Shown: one piece after another, positions 9,830 through 20,300 of the stretch
Position numbering within the stretch: the stretch's first letter is position 1
Layout: each line of letters starts with the position of its first letter
Source: Lacinutrix neustonica
GTDB taxonomy: Bacteria > Bacteroidota > Bacteroidia > Flavobacteriales > Flavobacteriaceae
Length of the DNA stretch: 64,000 nucleotides
Direction: 5' to 3'
Assembly (NCBI RefSeq): GCF_026625145.1
Contig: NZ_CP113088.1
Location: 1,777,501-1,841,500 of the forward strand
Position numbers and translations under genes: made by a program
The notes under the pieces: model-generated
Databases searched by the model: none
Told to the model about the DNA's origin: nothing
Seen by the model: only the letters and a program-made list of their open reading frames with translations

Positions 9830-10828
9830 TTATACTAAGTAGAAGAATGTAAATACAAAAACCCATACTAAATCTACAAAGTGCCAGTACAGCCCTACTT
9901 TTTCTACCATTTCGTAACTTTTACGTCTCTCGTAGGTCCCTATAATAACATTAAAGAAAATAATGATATTAATGATTACTCCTGAGAATACGTGAAACCC
10001 GTGAAATCCAGTGATGAAGAAAAAGAAATCTGCAAACAAGGGCGAACCATATTCATTAACTTGCAGGTTTGCACCGTGCACGACTTGTTTTCCATTGTCT
10101 TTAATTTGTTTTAAAGATTCTTCTCTTGTAAGTATCGTTTTCTCACCTTTCTCGTTGACGCTTTGAGTTCTCACCAAGATATCTTTCTTAGCTAATAATC
10201 CCGTATAAACTTCGTCAACTGAAAATTCAGGTAACGTCCCTTCACTTTCATACCATAATCCATTTTTGCGCTCATGATCTACACGCTCTCCTGGCATCGC
10301 TGCTGCAAAATCTTTAACTGCAACTCTTTTAAAAACCGTTTCACCTTCTACTGTTTCGTACTTTCCAAACTGAAGAATATTTCCTCCTTTAGTTTGTACC
10401 GCACCATAGTCTCCGTTTATAAAAGTATTCCATTCCCAAGCCTGTGAACCCACGAAAATCAAACCTCCAATGACCGTTAAAAACATGTACCAAGTCACTG
10501 CTTTTTGTTTCATGTGATGCCCTGCATCTACGGCTAACACCATCGTTACAGATGACATAATTAAAACAAAGGTCATGAATGCCACATATATCATAGGATA
10601 ATTACCATGAAAAAACGGGACGTGCGTAAATACCTCGTCTGCAATTGGCCAAGAACCAATAAATTTGAATCTTGAAAAACCATAAGCGGCTAGAAATCCT
10701 GAAAAGGTTAATGCATCTGAAACGATGAAAAACCACATCATCATTTTACCATAACTTGCTTTTAATGGCTGATTGCCTCCGCCCCAAGATTTACCTTCTG
10801 TTTCAGTAGTTGCAACTGTAGTATTCAT
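9830..10828 (-). CDS. Cytochrome c oxidase subunit III, long form
   Basis: 332 residues. The fold is the CtaE/CyoC type: KMMMWFFIVSDALTFSGFLAAYGFSRF near the N-terminus, HHMKQKAVTWYMFLTVIGGLIFVGSQAWEW, and the closing FITGFHGFHVFSGVIINI and VGLYWHFVDLVWVFVFTFFYLV. A hydrophilic insertion of about 90 residues lies between helices near residues 140-240; this makes the protein longer than the usual 200-260 residues. The insertion is seen in Bacteroidota homologues. It is paired with a second subunit III encoded upstream. Confidence 0.93.
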   Translation of the reverse strand: MNTTVATTETEGKSWGGGNQPLKASYGKMMMWFFIVSDALTFSGFLAAYGFSRFKFIGSWPIADEVFTHVPFFHGNYPMIYVAFMTFVLIMSSVTMVLAVDAGHHMKQKAVTWYMFLTVIGGLIFVGSQAWEWNTFINGDYGAVQTKGGNILQFGKYETVEGETVFKRVAVKDFAAAMPGERVDHERKNGLWYESEGTLPEFSVDEVYTGLLAKKDILVRTQSVNEKGEKTILTREESLKQIKDNGKQVVHGANLQVNEYGSPLFADFFFFITGFHGFHVFSGVIINIIIFFNVIIGTYERRKSYEMVEKVGLYWHFVDLVWVFVFTFFYLV

Positions 10829-10968
10829 ATAGTTGAGTTCGTTTGTTTGAAATATGGCACAAAAATAATCATTTTCTTTAGCTTACGAAACACGAAAGCG
10901 TAATTTTTGAGGTCTTTATTTTATGTTTTAAAAAATATACTTTTTACGAATGGTAATTTACGCTAATT

Positions 10969-11551
10969 CTAACCCACAAAATACAGGAGCAAATACAAGA
11001 ATACCCACAGTATATCGATAAAATGCCGGAATGTTCCTGCCAGTTCAAAACCTAAATGTTTTGTTGGTGTATACTTTTGTTTAAAATGATTATAAATTAC
11101 CACTAACAAACAAATTAATCCTACCGCAACATGTAAAAGATGTACAAAAGCAATAAGAAAAATAAAAGACGCCTTAGGGTCACTGGTTTCACCAGTTAAA
11201 TAATAACCGTAATTAATTAATGTATTAAAACCATTAAACTGAAGAAAGATAAATACCACACCTAAAACGAAAGTGGTTAACAACAGGGTTGTTGTGAGGC
11301 TTTTCTTTCCTAGCTTTAGCGCTCTTTTCGCAAAAATATACGCGATACTGCTCGCCATAATTACAAAAACACTCACCAAAAAAACACTTGGTAATTGTAG
11401 CCCATTAGACCAGTCTGGACGCGTACGACTAATTATAACTGCACTGGTTAAACCAGCAAACGACATAAATAAAGAAATGAGACCAAACCAGAAGCATCAT
11501 CTTTTTTGCACGGTCATTTTTTTCTTCTACAGTTCCTTGGGTTAAATCCAT
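10969..11551 (-). CDS. Cytochrome c oxidase subunit III, short form (lesion near start)
   Basis: About 193 residues from the ATG at 11551 (MDLTQGTVEEKNDRAKKMML). One extra base near 11491 breaks the frame where MMLWFGLISLFMSF is expected; the site resembles the TCTGG subset of lesions. Five helices are visible, with LIAFVHLLHVAVGLICLLVVIYNHF and GTFRHFIDILWVFLYLLLYFVG, the subunit III hallmarks. Two adjacent cox3 paralogues are normal for Bacteroidota oxidase clusters. It starts 2 bases after ctaB. Confidence 0.9.
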
Positions 11552-11553
11552 AA

Positions 11554-12447
11554 TTATCTAATAAATTTATCTACAACGTAAACTATTTGTATTAATGTAA
11601 TATAAGACACGCTGGCGAGCATAAGCTGTTTCGCTGCCTTTTCTGTCATTTTATTGAACAATTGAATTGCGTAATACAGCATAAATAGTCCTAAGCTAAA
11701 CACAATACTTCCTGCAACGATAGACAATTTCAACTGACCCGTTATACCAAAGACAGGCACGATGGACACCAAAATAGTCCAAATGGTATACATGATGGTT
11801 TGTACGGCTGTACCTTTATCTTGTTTTCCTGTGGGCAACATAAAAAAGCCGCCTTTTTTATAATCATGATATAAAAACCAACCTATAGCCCAAAAGTGTG
11901 GAAATTGCCAAAAAAACTGTAATGCGAATAGAACGCCCGGCTCGATACCAAAATCATCAGTAGCGGCCACCCAACCTAACATGAAAGGAATGGCTCCTGG
12001 AATGGCTCCAACAAAAACAGCTAAAGGGGTTCTTGTTTTTAGCGGGGTATACACACAAGTATATAAGAAAATAGAAATAGCACCAAACATGGCCGTTTGC
12101 TCATTTATACTATATAAAATAGCAATGCCTAAAATAGTAAACAGGGTCGCAATAATAAATGCCGTTTGCACCGTCATGCGTCCGGCGGGAATCGGTCGGT
12201 TTTTAGTGCGATCCATCAATACATCTAAATCCTTCTCAATGATTTGATTGTACGCATTAGACGCACCCACCATAAAATATCCCCCTAAAGCCAACAATAA
12301 AAGTGTGGTATAGTCTACGGTTTCAACACCAAGTAAATAACCTGCCACAGATGAGAACACCACACTTAACGCTAAACGCATTTTTGTGATTTCTTTGAAA
12401 TCTGAAATCCATGTATGTTTTACTGTTCTTGCGGACGTTCTACTCAA
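11554..12447 (-). CDS. ctaB: Protoheme IX farnesyltransferase (heme O synthase)
   Basis: 297 residues, the usual length. It converts heme B to heme O in the membrane, the first step towards heme A for the oxidase. The UbiA-family polyprenyl diphosphate site is complete: NAYNQIIEKDLDVLMDRT followed by KNRPIPAGR. A second Asp-containing motif with YHDYKKGGFFMLP lies in the second loop. Nine or so hydrophobic segments are visible. It is the first gene of the oxidase assembly operon, with a good promoter at 12483-12518. Also named cyoE. Confidence 0.95.
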   Translation of the reverse strand: MSRTSARTVKHTWISDFKEITKMRLALSVVFSSVAGYLLGVETVDYTTLLLLALGGYFMVGASNAYNQIIEKDLDVLMDRTKNRPIPAGRMTVQTAFIIATLFTILGIAILYSINEQTAMFGAISIFLYTCVYTPLKTRTPLAVFVGAIPGAIPFMLGWVAATDDFGIEPGVLFALQFFWQFPHFWAIGWFLYHDYKKGGFFMLPTGKQDKGTAVQTIMYTIWTILVSIVPVFGITGQLKLSIVAGSIVFSLGLFMLYYAIQLFNKMTEKAAKQLMLASVSYITLIQIVYVVDKFIR

Positions 12448-12482
12448 AATATTGCGGATTTTCGCTCGTTTTTTTGCTTTTG

Positions 12483-12518
12483 CAAAGATATGTTGTAAAA
12501 GTAGATTTATAACAAAAA
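12483..12518 (-). promoter_or_regulatory. Bacteroidota-type promoter for the ctaB-cox operon
   Basis: Read on the minus strand, the -7 element is TATCTTTG (12483-12490), fitting TAnnTTTG, and a TTTTTG -33 element lies at 12513-12518 with 22 bases between. It sits 36 bases upstream of the ctaB start. Confidence 0.7.
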
Positions 12519-12617
12519 TTTACAAGGATTTTACACCTTGGTTTTAAGAAGTTTATATTTCGAGTCTGAGTCTACAAATCAAAATACCAATTAAATAAAT
12601 CGGTTCTAATGCCCAAA

Positions 12618-14681
12618 TTAAACCGAGACGGTACTATTGTTTATTATGGATATTGTTTCGGCGTCCGGATTAAAATTGCGGTAACTGATGTTGGCAAATA
12701 CTTTTAAATTAGAGGCAGGATTCAATACATACCCGCCTTGTAAACTGGCATTAATGGTGTTTGTTTTTATGCCTTGACCAATAGCGACTCCTGTATCGAA
12801 AGGTCTATCGACTTCATCTCTAAAAATATCCCCACCATAATTAAAATCATCTCCTCCCTCGTTCACATCAAAACCTCTAACTCCAGCAATCAACTTCGCT
12901 TCTCCCAACCAGCGCTTATAACGATAACGTCCAATTATGACTAACTCTCTAAAGTTGGCACCCCACAAATGGGCCATGGGCTGATTGTTATGGGCATAAT
13001 TTAAAACTATAGTATTATGCGAATAGGTGTAAGGTCGTACAGCATTGTATTCTGCTTGAAACATTAAATCTTTAATTTTAAAGGCGTTGTAGTACTTTGC
13101 TCCTAATTGCAACCCGAATTTATTTTTCCAACTTTTATTTCCCCCGGTGACGTCGTTTAGCGAAAATTCATCTAAAACAAACTGAGCATACATATTAAAA
13201 TCATCGTTCCACTTGTATTTAGCAGAAGCTCCAACGATAGCATTCCCGGCATCTTGACCGGTTTCAAACTCAATAGCGCGATAAAAGATAATTGGGTTTA
13301 GGTAATTAATATCAAACCCCCTGTCATTTGTATTAGCCCACACGACAGATTCAAAAAGACCTAGATTTAAACGGGAATTGACATTCCAACTCAAATAATG
13401 GTTGGCTATATATTTTGTTAAAAAAGCACCATCAACAGTCACTACGGTCTAATATCTTTTAACCAAGTATATGTATTGGTATATTTGATTTTCCGTAATT
13501 TGGTATTGAGTTTTAGAAAAGGATACGGACTTGCCACATCACTTTGTATTAATGAGCGATACCCATCACCAATAAACTGCTTACCATGGCCAAACTGCAC
13601 ATTAATGAATTTTGCAGGTGAGTACGATAAATAGGCTTCTGCTACAGGATAGTCATAGGCATCCTCTTTAAAGCGTTTCGCAATGCCGCGACCAGGAATC
13701 ACAGCCGGATCACCGCCTGAAGGCCTTATACTTTCAGCATATTGATTAAAATACTGTGCAAAACGGCCTTGATTCTCATAAACCGATGCTGAGAAATTAA
13801 AGCGCTTCCCTAATCCCCCCTGAATATAAACGCCTCTTGTATTGTTAAATGTGTAGTTAAAATCGGCATCTGTGTCTTTTCCCACTTGCAAATCAATAAC
13901 AGGATCTACTGTAAACCAGTAATCTTTGCCTTGCAATTGCACGAGATGTTCATTCCATATTTTTTTACCTATCCAAGTCGTTTTTTCCTTTTCCAAGGCC
14001 TTATTTTCTACAATAAAATCATGATATGCAGAGACCTCTTCGTATAAAAACGGTTTAGAGGCAGTGTGGCTATTCGTACCAATTAAATTAGTTGCGCGAT
14101 CAAATTTAGAATAAGTCTCATGAGAAAAGGGAACATTTAACTGGCTAGTATATGCTTTATTTTGATATGGTTGTAAGTTTTCATTGAGGCGCTCTAATTC
14201 CATTTTAGCCGCTAATTCCAAGGGGCTATGTCCTTTCTTTATAGTTTGAGGAGCCAAATCTCTAGTCGAAACAGTTTGATCTACCGAGAGGAATTTTTAG
14301 TTTGATAGAATACTGTTTATAGGTTGGAATGCCGTTATAAGTTGCTGGAGCAATTTGGGGAAAGGTCTGAAATACACGAATGGCTTCTGCTTTTAGCTCT
14401 GCAGTGATTGCATCAACATACAAGACCCTGAACGTTCCCTCTTTCTCTACTTCAAAAAGTACTATAACCTCTCCTCTATAGCCTTCTTCAACAAGGCGCT
14501 CCGGGACTATAAAGTTTTTAAATAACAGATCAAAGACTTTGATATCAAAGCATTTTTGAATCGCCTCAAACGGCTGCTCCTTACAACTCTCAAAAACTGG
14601 AGGTTGTTCGTTTATATTTGATTCTTGAGCAAAACCAAAAAACGGAAAGCAAAGTAGTGTAACGAATTTCCAATACTTCAT
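12618..14681 (-). CDS. remB: RemB-like gliding motility protein with N-terminal TonB-type domain (two CCGG lesions)
   Basis: 687 residues after repair. A signal peptide (MKYWKFVTLLCFPFFGFA) is followed by a TonB C-terminal-like domain of about 110 residues (FESCKEQPFEAIQKCFD ... GEVIVLFEVEKEGTF ... KLKIP). A long Wzi/RemB-like outer-membrane beta-barrel follows: NVPFSHETYSKFDRATNLIG, HTASKPFLYEEVSAYHDF, GIAKRFKEDAYDYPVAEAYLSY. Near 14285 CCGG is read as CCGAG, and repair joins the TonB-like part to the barrel; near 13445 CCGGAAG is read as CCGTAG, which creates a stop inside DIRPEVTVDGAF. RemB of Flavobacterium johnsoniae is a surface motility protein; I recall the same domain order there but cannot check it. 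Confidence 0.8.
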
Positions 14682-14742
14682 AAAAAAAATGGTGTCATTA
14701 AATTTTGTGGAAAGATACTATTTTTTAAAGTATTGTAATAAA

Positions 14743-14777
14743 AAAAGCGGCCAACACAAATAGGTCAAGCCGCTTTT
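14743..14777 (-). terminator. Rho-independent terminator of tonB
   Basis: Perfect 9-bp arms AAAAGCGGC and GCCGCTTTT with a 17-base loop; on the minus strand the hairpin is followed by a T run. It lies 17 bases beyond the stop of the tonB gene at 14794. Confidence 0.85.
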
Positions 14778-14793
14778 AGAATATAGCATTACA

Positions 14794-15586
14794 CTAATTT
14801 AGAATATTCAAATTGATAGGCAACATGTAAGACACTTCAACGGGTTTATCATCATTCATTCCAGGTAGCATTGTTGGCAATTTCTCTACGACCCGAATCG
14901 CTTCTTTATCTAATTTATCGTGCGGCGACCTCGTATTTAAGATCTCCACCTTTCCTGCTTTGGTGATCTTAAATTTAACCAAAATTTTCTGCCTGCCTTC
15001 CAAACCAAGTTGCGCACCTAGGCCTGAATCGAATGTTTTCTGAATGTGTTTTGATAATTTATCCGACATACATTTTCTACGCGCCTCGTTATTGGTAGCA
15101 TCTTCACAACCTGGATACACTGGTACTTTTTGAACGGCCATTATATTGATAGGTTCTTCGGGAGCTATCACCACTAAGCTGTGTTCATCAAATGGCTCGT
15201 TTGATACATTCTGATTTGTAACAGGTGCTATGATTTTCTCAACAAACTTTTCCGCTTCGGTATCATTATCCACTGCTTTATATTCGGATTCTTTGGTGCT
15301 GCTCTTTTCGGCTCGGCCATTTATCAACTATATTCTCTTCGGCCTTATAGGTTTTTGCATCGGCGACGTAGAGAACATCTTTTAAGGGCTCGGGGGCAAT
15401 ATAACTATAATTGGCACTCGCAAACGTCATCTCTAATGCCGTATAACTCGCCGGAAGACAAACAATTAACCCTATTTGAAAGTAGAGCGTTGAGTTTTTT
15501 CGTAAATTTACATCGTGCTTTTGTGATTTTGGCAAAAATTTCTCGTTTTGGCGAACGGTCTTTTTGCTTTTCTTCGAATTGTTCAT
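14794..15586 (-). CDS. Energy transducer TonB (CCGG lesion)
   Basis: About 263 residues. A cytoplasmic basic stretch is followed by one inner-membrane helix (LYFQIGLIVCLPASYTALEM), a periplasmic linker and a C-terminal TonB domain (VPVYPGCEDATNNEARRKCM ... ILVKFKITKAGKVEILNTR ... VVEKLPTMLPGM). The frame breaks in the linker near 15312, where GGCCGGCC read as GGCCGAGCC would explain the extra base. It transmits proton-motive energy to TonB-dependent outer-membrane receptors. It is closely related to the next gene and probably arose by duplication. Confidence 0.88.
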
Positions 15587-15644
15587 AATAATTAAAGTTT
15601 ATATGTTAATATTATGATAAAAACACAATAAGCATACCAAAAAC

Positions 15645-15678
15645 AAAAATCCCACTACTTAATTGTAGTGGGATTTTT
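15645..15678 (-). terminator. Rho-independent terminator of the proline-rich tonB
   Basis: Perfect 14-bp arms AAAAATCCCACTAC and GTAGTGGGATTTTT with a 6-base loop. It is placed 26 bases after the stop of the tonB gene at 15704, with T runs on both strands. Confidence 0.92.
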
Positions 15679-15703
15679 AATTATTATAAAAAGACTGTTT
15701 CTT

Positions 15704-16426
15704 TTAGTCTTGTACGTTAAATGTTATAGGAAGAAAGAACGTTACCTTCACTGGCTTTCCACGTTGTCTACCCGGTTTCATTTGCGGGATTAAATCTACA
15801 ACACGTTGTGCTTCTTTTTCCAATCTTGGGTGTGGTGCACGGGTTTTAACATTTACAATGTTTCCTACTTTATCAATGGTGAAAAACACACTGATTCTTT
15901 GCTTACCACTTAAACCTAATTCCTGTCCTAATTCTAGATCGAATTTTTTAGCAACCAATTGATTGATTTTATCAGACATACATTTTTTCTTGGCGTCATT
16001 GTTTCCACTATCACAACCTGGAAAAATCGGAACGTTTTCAATGACAGCAAAAGAGACTTCAACATCTTCCTCAACTTCTTCGACTTCGACATCTTCCACC
16101 TCTACTATAACTTCTGCTTGAGTAGTCTCTGTCGATTCAATAACCGTTTCTTCAATGTCCACTTCGTCTTTAACAACGTCAATCACTTCCGGTGCTGGTG
16201 GCGGCGGCGGCGGCGGTGGTGGTGGTGGTGGTGCTTGATTTGTAATTGGAATTTCTTCGTCCAATTCTTCATCTACATCACGCTGTGCCGGATTTCGTAC
16301 ACTATCATCATAGGTTTTGTAATTGATAGCCAAATATGTTAACGTTAACATAAGCGCCATACCAACTGCAAAATAAAGAGAACTATTTCTCCCTACATTT
16401 GATTTTGGATTTTTCTTAGGTTCCAT
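15704..16426 (-). CDS. Energy transducer TonB with polyproline linker
   Basis: 240 residues, intact. Inner-membrane helix SLYFAVGMALMLTLTYLAINY, then a linker with a run of 12 prolines and a long acidic Val/Glu stretch, then the TonB C-terminal domain (VPIFPGCDSGNNDAKKKCM ... ISVFFTIDKVGNIVNVKTR ... VTFFLPITFNV). It spans the periplasm to energise outer-membrane receptors. The proline run explains the G-rich plus strand at about 16195-16235. Both TonB proteins carry the same Cys pair in the 'GC...KKCM' segment, typical of Bacteroidota. Confidence 0.95.
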   Translation of the reverse strand: MEPKKNPKSNVGRNSSLYFAVGMALMLTLTYLAINYKTYDDSVRNPAQRDVDEELDEEIPITNQAPPPPPPPPPPPPAPEVIDVVKDEVDIEETVIESTETTQAEVIVEVEDVEVEEVEEDVEVSFAVIENVPIFPGCDSGNNDAKKKCMSDKINQLVAKKFDLELGQELGLSGKQRISVFFTIDKVGNIVNVKTRAPHPRLEKEAQRVVDLIPQMKPGRQRGKPVKVTFFLPITFNVQD

Positions 16427-16473
16427 ATATTTAGAATTTTTTTGTCCTGAATGCTAAAATAACTATTATTTTA

Positions 16474-16866
16474 TCAAAAAAGCAAAGTATTATTATTTTT
16501 TAACAAGCGTTTTTTTATACTCCATATCAATACCACTGCAAATAGTATGCCTATTGTGTTTGCAATCACGTCTTTAACATCTCCTTGTCTACTTATTGTA
16601 AGCCAACCCTGAAGTAGCTCTATAATAACACCGAAGCAAAAAGAAAACAATGCGGCAGTTAAAAGCACCTTATTAAAGGGCATTTTTAATTTAAAATGGA
16701 AGGTGCCTAGCCAAAGCAAGGTAAAAACAACATAAGCTAAAGTATGAAATATCTTATCGCCGAAAGATGGAATGTATCCTTGATTTAGATTGATTTTAAC
16801 CAAGCTCACTGCCGTAAGCAAGACGGTATATAGGATACTGACTAAAAATATTGTTTTTCTAAGCAC
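16474..16866 (-). CDS. VanZ-like family membrane protein
   Basis: 130 residues with four predicted helices ([72 protein letters not shown]). The motif [24 protein letters not shown] is diagnostic of the VanZ-like domain. The GTG start overlaps the gcvH stop by 8 bases, so the two are translationally coupled. This gcvH-vanZ pairing is common in flavobacteria; the function of the chromosomal VanZ-like protein is not known. Confidence 0.9.
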   Translation of the reverse strand: MLRKTIFLVSILYTVLLTAVSLVKINLNQGYIPSFGDKIFHTLAYVVFTLLWLGTFHFKLKMPFNKVLLTAALFSFCFGVIIELLQGWLTISRQGDVKDVIANTIGILFAVVLIWSIKKRLLKNNNTLLF

Positions 16867-17240
16867 CTATTATTGCTTTGTATTCTTCAGCAGTCAAGAG
16901 GGTGTTAAGTTCGGAAACATCAGACACCTTTACTTTTACCATCCAGCCTGCTCCATAAGGATCCGAATTCACTTGTTACGCGCTCGTCCTCTAAAGAATC
17001 ATTAAATTCGATGATCTCTCCAGCGACAGGTAAAAACAAATCTGAAACGGTTTTTACAGCCTCGACCGTACCAAATACGGCCTCAGCATCTAAGGTTTCG
17101 TCTAAAGTTTCTACTTCTACATAAACGATATCTCCTAATTCGCTTTGTGCGAAGTCTGTAATACCAACGGTAATGATGTCACCTTCGACCTTGATCCACT
17201 CGTGGTCTTTAGTATATTTTAATTCTGATGGAATGTTCAT
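16859..17240 (-). CDS. gcvH: Glycine cleavage system H protein (CCGG lesion)
   Basis: 126 residues after repair. H protein carries the aminomethyl group on a lipoyl-lysine between the P, T and L proteins. The lipoylation loop is intact: [13 protein letters not shown] with the modified Lys. Near 16979 the frame slips where DEP plus [16 protein letters not shown] is expected; GCCGGT appears as GCGCGT with an extra base. After repair the tail is [19 protein letters not shown] and the stop lies at 16859. A TACATTTG promoter lies 20 bases upstream. Confidence 0.93.
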
Positions 17241-17260
17241 TATAATGTGTTTATTTTTTA

Positions 17261-17290
17261 CAAATGTATTTAATAGAAACGGCTTTTCAA
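17261..17290 (-). promoter_or_regulatory. Bacteroidota-type promoter for gcvH-vanZ
   Basis: On the minus strand TACATTTG (17261-17268) matches TAnnTTTG, with TTG at 17288-17290 upstream at 19 bases. Confidence 0.7.
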
Positions 17291-17342
17291 ACAGAAAAGA
17301 ATGCGCATTTTCTATTATTATAGTTATAAGTACAAATTGTTC

Positions 17343-20300
17343 TTAGTTCCCAAAATTATATCGCAAGGTGAGTCCGAGAACGTATGGTCGTTTGTGGGAA
17401 TGCCGTTGAGATCGCATATTCTGAAAAGGAATAATCAAAATAGAAGATCCCCGTTAGATTTTTACTAAAAGAATAGTTTGCATTGTATTTTAAACCATAA
17501 ATGGTTTGACCATTGGTCACTTGATTATTTTCTAGGTCCAAGTATCTAATAATGGTCTTATTATCTCTCACAGAGAGATTCGCTTCCATCACTAAATCAC
17601 TAACAATTGATTTTTTAGGCCCAGCCAGTTTCGATTTTATTCTTACATCTTTAAAGCGATATCCTAAACCAAGGGCGTATTCTTTACCTTGAATTTCAGT
17701 CATTAAATTATTATCAAAACTTAAAGACAGCAAGCGGTCTTTCCTTATTTCAGCTAAAATTTTAACGGAGTTTTTCATTTCCATATCAATTTTAATTAAC
17801 GGACTGAAGAGTTCGGTTAGGTTGATATTACTGTAAAGTTCTTCATTTTTAAAATTACCTGCCTGATCTAAATCTTCTTCAGGTTGTGCAGTATAAGCTA
17901 AGCTATAGTCAATAGAGGTATGATCTAAGTTACTTCTAAACTGATTAATGGTATACGTTGAGCGGTACCCATGAGAAACACTAAAACGTTTGAACCGCTT
18001 TTTAAACCATTTTAATTTCATCAAGCCCGTATACTTTAGATCCCAGTTGGGAATGGGTATGTCTCTAAAAGCACCTAATTTGGTTTGCTCAGCCGCTTGC
18101 CCGGTATAAGCACTTAAAAAAGAAGGTAATAAAACGGCTTGACTGGTTTTACCAAAACCTAGCGGATACCCTTCTGCGTCTACAGCATTTGGATTAGCAC
18201 CTCGTTCTTGTGCCAAACGTTTGGCGATAATTAATCTATTGGTCCTAAAATTATCAAAAGCTTGAGAGCTTATGGCATCACTTTTACCAAAAGCGGTAGG
18301 CAGTGTAAATGTTGAAATATTAAAATTTCCAAAAACATTAGGCGTTAAAGAATTATAATCGAGAACACCATCTGAACCTAAATTTCCATTTGCATCACGC
18401 GTATCTGCAATTAAAAAGTTTTCTGTATAATTTTCGGCATAAGTTCGGGTACCTACCAAATCTATTTTTAAATCATTAAACGGTTCAAGGTTCGCAGAGA
18501 CATCTAATTGTTTTGTTTTGTTAGCGGTGTATTGTTGGTTAAAATCAGGAAAAACGGTTAACCAGCCATTTCTTGCCGCTAGAGCCCTTACATCATTCTC
18601 GGCTACCCAAAGTATAGCCTAATGTTGGCTTTGAAGTTCCTATAAAACCTGGAGTATCGGTATAACCGGGTAAGAACGTGCCGTTGTTTTCAGAATAATT
18701 GACCTGAATTCTTTTTACTGAAGTGATTACTCCTATTCCAAAATTAGCCAATCCCGTACCAACGCCACTGCCTTTATTTGTTGTGTTTCCTTTCTTTTTA
18801 TCATTTTCTTTACCCTTGCCTTCAAGACCTGAAGGAGGTCCTGCTTGGGCTGTTCGGCTTACCTTTCCACTATTTTTTGACGCACGCTTTTTCTTAATAC
18901 CTAAGTATTTATAAAGCTTATTCATATCTAAAGTAGAATTGATATTATGCGTATTCCCATTAGAAATGGAATTCCCTAAATCGTAAGTGTTGCCATCATC
19001 AGCCTCAAGGGCTCCAAATAAATCTGAGCCTTTTTGCCATTGATACAGACCTTGATAGGAATAGGTGGCTTTTAGAAAATTCAAGGTTGGTATTTTGTCT
19101 AGTGGAATTTCGTAGTTCACGCCTAACGTTTGTGAACGTCTGTTGGCATCACCTACATCAAAATATCCATCCCAAACGTCTAGTTACGGGTCTTGTTCAC
19201 CATTAACAATGTTGTCTTTAAAATAATTTCTAACAATATTATTATTTGCTACAGTAAAATTAAGGGCTAAGGCTTTGGTTAAATTCCAATTGACCGTAGA
19301 TTGGTAATCGAAGGTATAATTTCTTCGGAAGAGTTCTTCTAAACCAATATTAGCGCCACCCAAATCGACCTCCCTAAAACGCTGTCTATTAAATTGCCTA
19401 TTAACATCTGTATTCATGGCAAAACTTGCCGGTAATAAATTAACATTAAAATCCTTTAACAACTTCCAGTATTTCCCTGTAAATAGAGAATCGTTTTTCT
19501 TAAAGGGCTCAATAACTTTAGGCTCAAAATTATAAGCATAATTGACCCCGGATCTTACTTGTTTGTCGATAGACTGTTCAATTTCAAAATCACGATGCAT
19601 GACTTTATTATAGGAATGGTTGAAGGTTAAATTTTCAATATCATAAAAACGTGGTTTAGAATCGCCCGTTCTATTTTTCTTAACCCCAATAAAATTGATG
19701 CTTCTTCGTTTAGTATATTCTTCCGATTGCTCTCTAATGTCCTTGCGCTCCTCATTGGTTTCTGCCGCATCTAATCTGGTTTGAAGCTTTATATCTTCGT
19801 ATTGTTGATCGTATTCAGGTGTAATTAATTCTTCACCCTGACCATAATTAAAAGGCACTTGGATGCCCCATTTTTTTGGAAGCAATTGACCTATATTAAC
19901 ATTAGTCACCACATCGTATTGCTTGATTTCTTCTCTACTTCGTTCTTGTGGCCCTTGATCTACAGATCCAAAACCAGCGGTACTCATACGTCCTGTTGCA
20001 CTTACATTAGCAAAGTCTGCAAAGTTAGTATCCACACTCATTATGGCTGCCCAACCCCCTTCGTTATCCATATCAGACAAACGCAATTCGTTATACCAAA
20101 TCTCTCCACAACGTTCAAAGCCTGATGCATTTTTAACACCAACCATTAAGGTTCTAATGGCGCCAAAATTTGGATTTCCTTTTATAGCGACACGGTGTTT
20201 ATCTCTCCCAGGAACTTCATAACCTGCAAACTCATCGGTTACAGGAACTAATTCATCGCCAAAAATATCATAAAAAGAAGCGCTTCCGTTATTTAAAGAA

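Noticed and set aside
14262..14681. A separate TonB gene ending in KIPLGRSNCFD
   Set aside because: The RemB-like frame has no start or signal peptide of its own, and restoring CCGG at about 14285 joins both parts in frame.
16195..16235. G-rich plus strand as a quadruplex or regulatory element
   Set aside because: It is simply the antisense of twelve proline codons in TonB.
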